Shown here in pieces: positions 63,685 to 64,000 of a stretch of DNA of 64,000 nt; position 1 is the first letter of the stretch, and each line of letters opens with the position of its first letter. The stretch spans positions 744,001 to 808,000 of the forward strand of contig NZ_VLKW01000001.1 of assembly GCF_007830495.1 (NCBI RefSeq), read 5' to 3'. The notes under the pieces were generated by a model. The model saw nothing but the letters and a program-made list of their open reading frames with translations, was not told where the DNA came from and did not search any database. This DNA is from Pseudoduganella flava (GTDB taxonomy: Bacteria; Pseudomonadota; Gammaproteobacteria; Burkholderiales; Burkholderiaceae_D). Made by a program: the position numbers and the translations under genes.

Positions 63685-64000
63685 TTACAGGCGCATCAGC
63701 CGCTTGTAGAGCAGGGACTGGAAATCCTGGTTGCCGCTGTAGACCATGTGGATCGTGATGGACTGCGCATCGTCGTCGATCTCGTACAGGACTTTCGTAT
63801 GGGTGTCGTGCACGAGCACCCGGAAGGTCGCGATGCCCAGCCGGGTCAACTCCGGCGGGACGATGCCCATGTGCGGCTGGGTGGCCAGCAGCTCCAGCTT
63901 GTCCATCAGGGCGGCGTACGCGTCATCGGCCACCGCGTCGCCCCAGCGGTAGCGCACGTAGTCGATGCGCTCGACGATGTCGTCCTCCGCGGCCGCCAGG
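63685..64000 (-). CDS. RelE/ParE-family toxin-like protein, N-terminus cut by window edge
   Basis: The frame is open through the right edge, so the N-terminus is missing. The visible part starts AAAEDDIVERIDYVRYRWGDAVADDAYAALMDKLELLATQPHMG, the two-helix hairpin of the RelE/ParE fold, and goes on with FRVLVHDTHTKVLYEIDDD...IHMVYSGNQDFQSLL, its beta-sheet. ParE toxins act on gyrase, RelE toxins on mRNA. The antitoxin would be encoded just beyond the edge, if present. A solitary plasmid-stabilisation-like protein is also possible. Confidence 0.72.
   Translation of the reverse strand, partial: LAAAEDDIVERIDYVRYRWGDAVADDAYAALMDKLELLATQPHMGIVPPELTRLGIATFRVLVHDTHTKVLYEIDDDAQSITIHMVYSGNQDFQSLLYKRLMRL

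Overview
The window is chromosomal DNA from a high-GC betaproteobacterium, most likely an Oxalobacteraceae member of the Massilia / Duganella / Pseudoduganella type. The evidence is the gene order ubiG-gph, ompA, gyrA, two DUF2059 genes, serC-pheA-hisC-tyrA-aroA-cmk-rpsA-ihfB-lapA-lapB-hldA, a betaproteobacterial-style tmRNA, several PEP-CTERM proteins, and palindromic repeats scattered between genes. The genus is inferred, not proven.

Layout. 1-1,000: two tandem PEP-CTERM secreted-protein genes, the first cut by the window edge. 1,180-3,480: a visibly A+T-richer island with a membrane-anchored winged-helix-like protein and a HExxH metallopeptidase-like protein. 3,481-3,844: a run of perfect hairpins ending in the terminator of ssrA (tmRNA, minus strand, tag ANDNSYALAA). 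4,280-8,205: a hypothetical gene, gph, ubiG, an exported protein and ompA. 8,646-23,885: gyrA, two DUF2059 genes and the long aromatic amino acid / translation / LPS-control supra-operon, interrupted at three junctions by one family of palindromes (family A). 24,021-26,390: an exported beta-sandwich-like protein translationally coupled to a LytS/LytTR two-component pair. 26,529-29,521: a ComEA-like protein, a third PEP-CTERM protein and a cNMP-domain/TrxR-like flavoprotein.

29,662-47,596 is the most interesting region. It is a nine-gene, almost entirely ATGA/GTGA-coupled operon behind a LacI regulator with two palindromic operators. It encodes a TonB-dependent receptor, a GH144-type endo-beta-1,2-glucanase, a binding protein and two permeases, a 1,038-residue secreted discoidin-plus-alpha/alpha-barrel protein of no recognised family, a GH1 beta-glucosidase, a GH94 phosphorylase and an MsmK-type ATPase. 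I read it as a complete pathway for uptake and phosphorolysis of beta-1,2-glucans. The polymer would enter by the receptor, be cut in the periplasm, be carried in by the ABC transporter, and be converted to glucose 1-phosphate and glucose in the cytoplasm.

47,679-64,000: a GNAT acetyltransferase, cysM, a small HTH-like protein under an A+T-rich promoter, mltB, a MoxR-DUF58-TgpA operon, an HDAC-like hydrolase, a circularly permuted GTPase (YlqF), a DODA-type dioxygenase, an M1 peptidase with a membrane partner, dsbA, and a truncated RelE/ParE-like toxin at the right edge. A second, longer family of paired inverted repeats (family B, GTGTCC...GGACAC) sits between genes here. No tRNA, rRNA, CRISPR array, integrase or transposase was seen.
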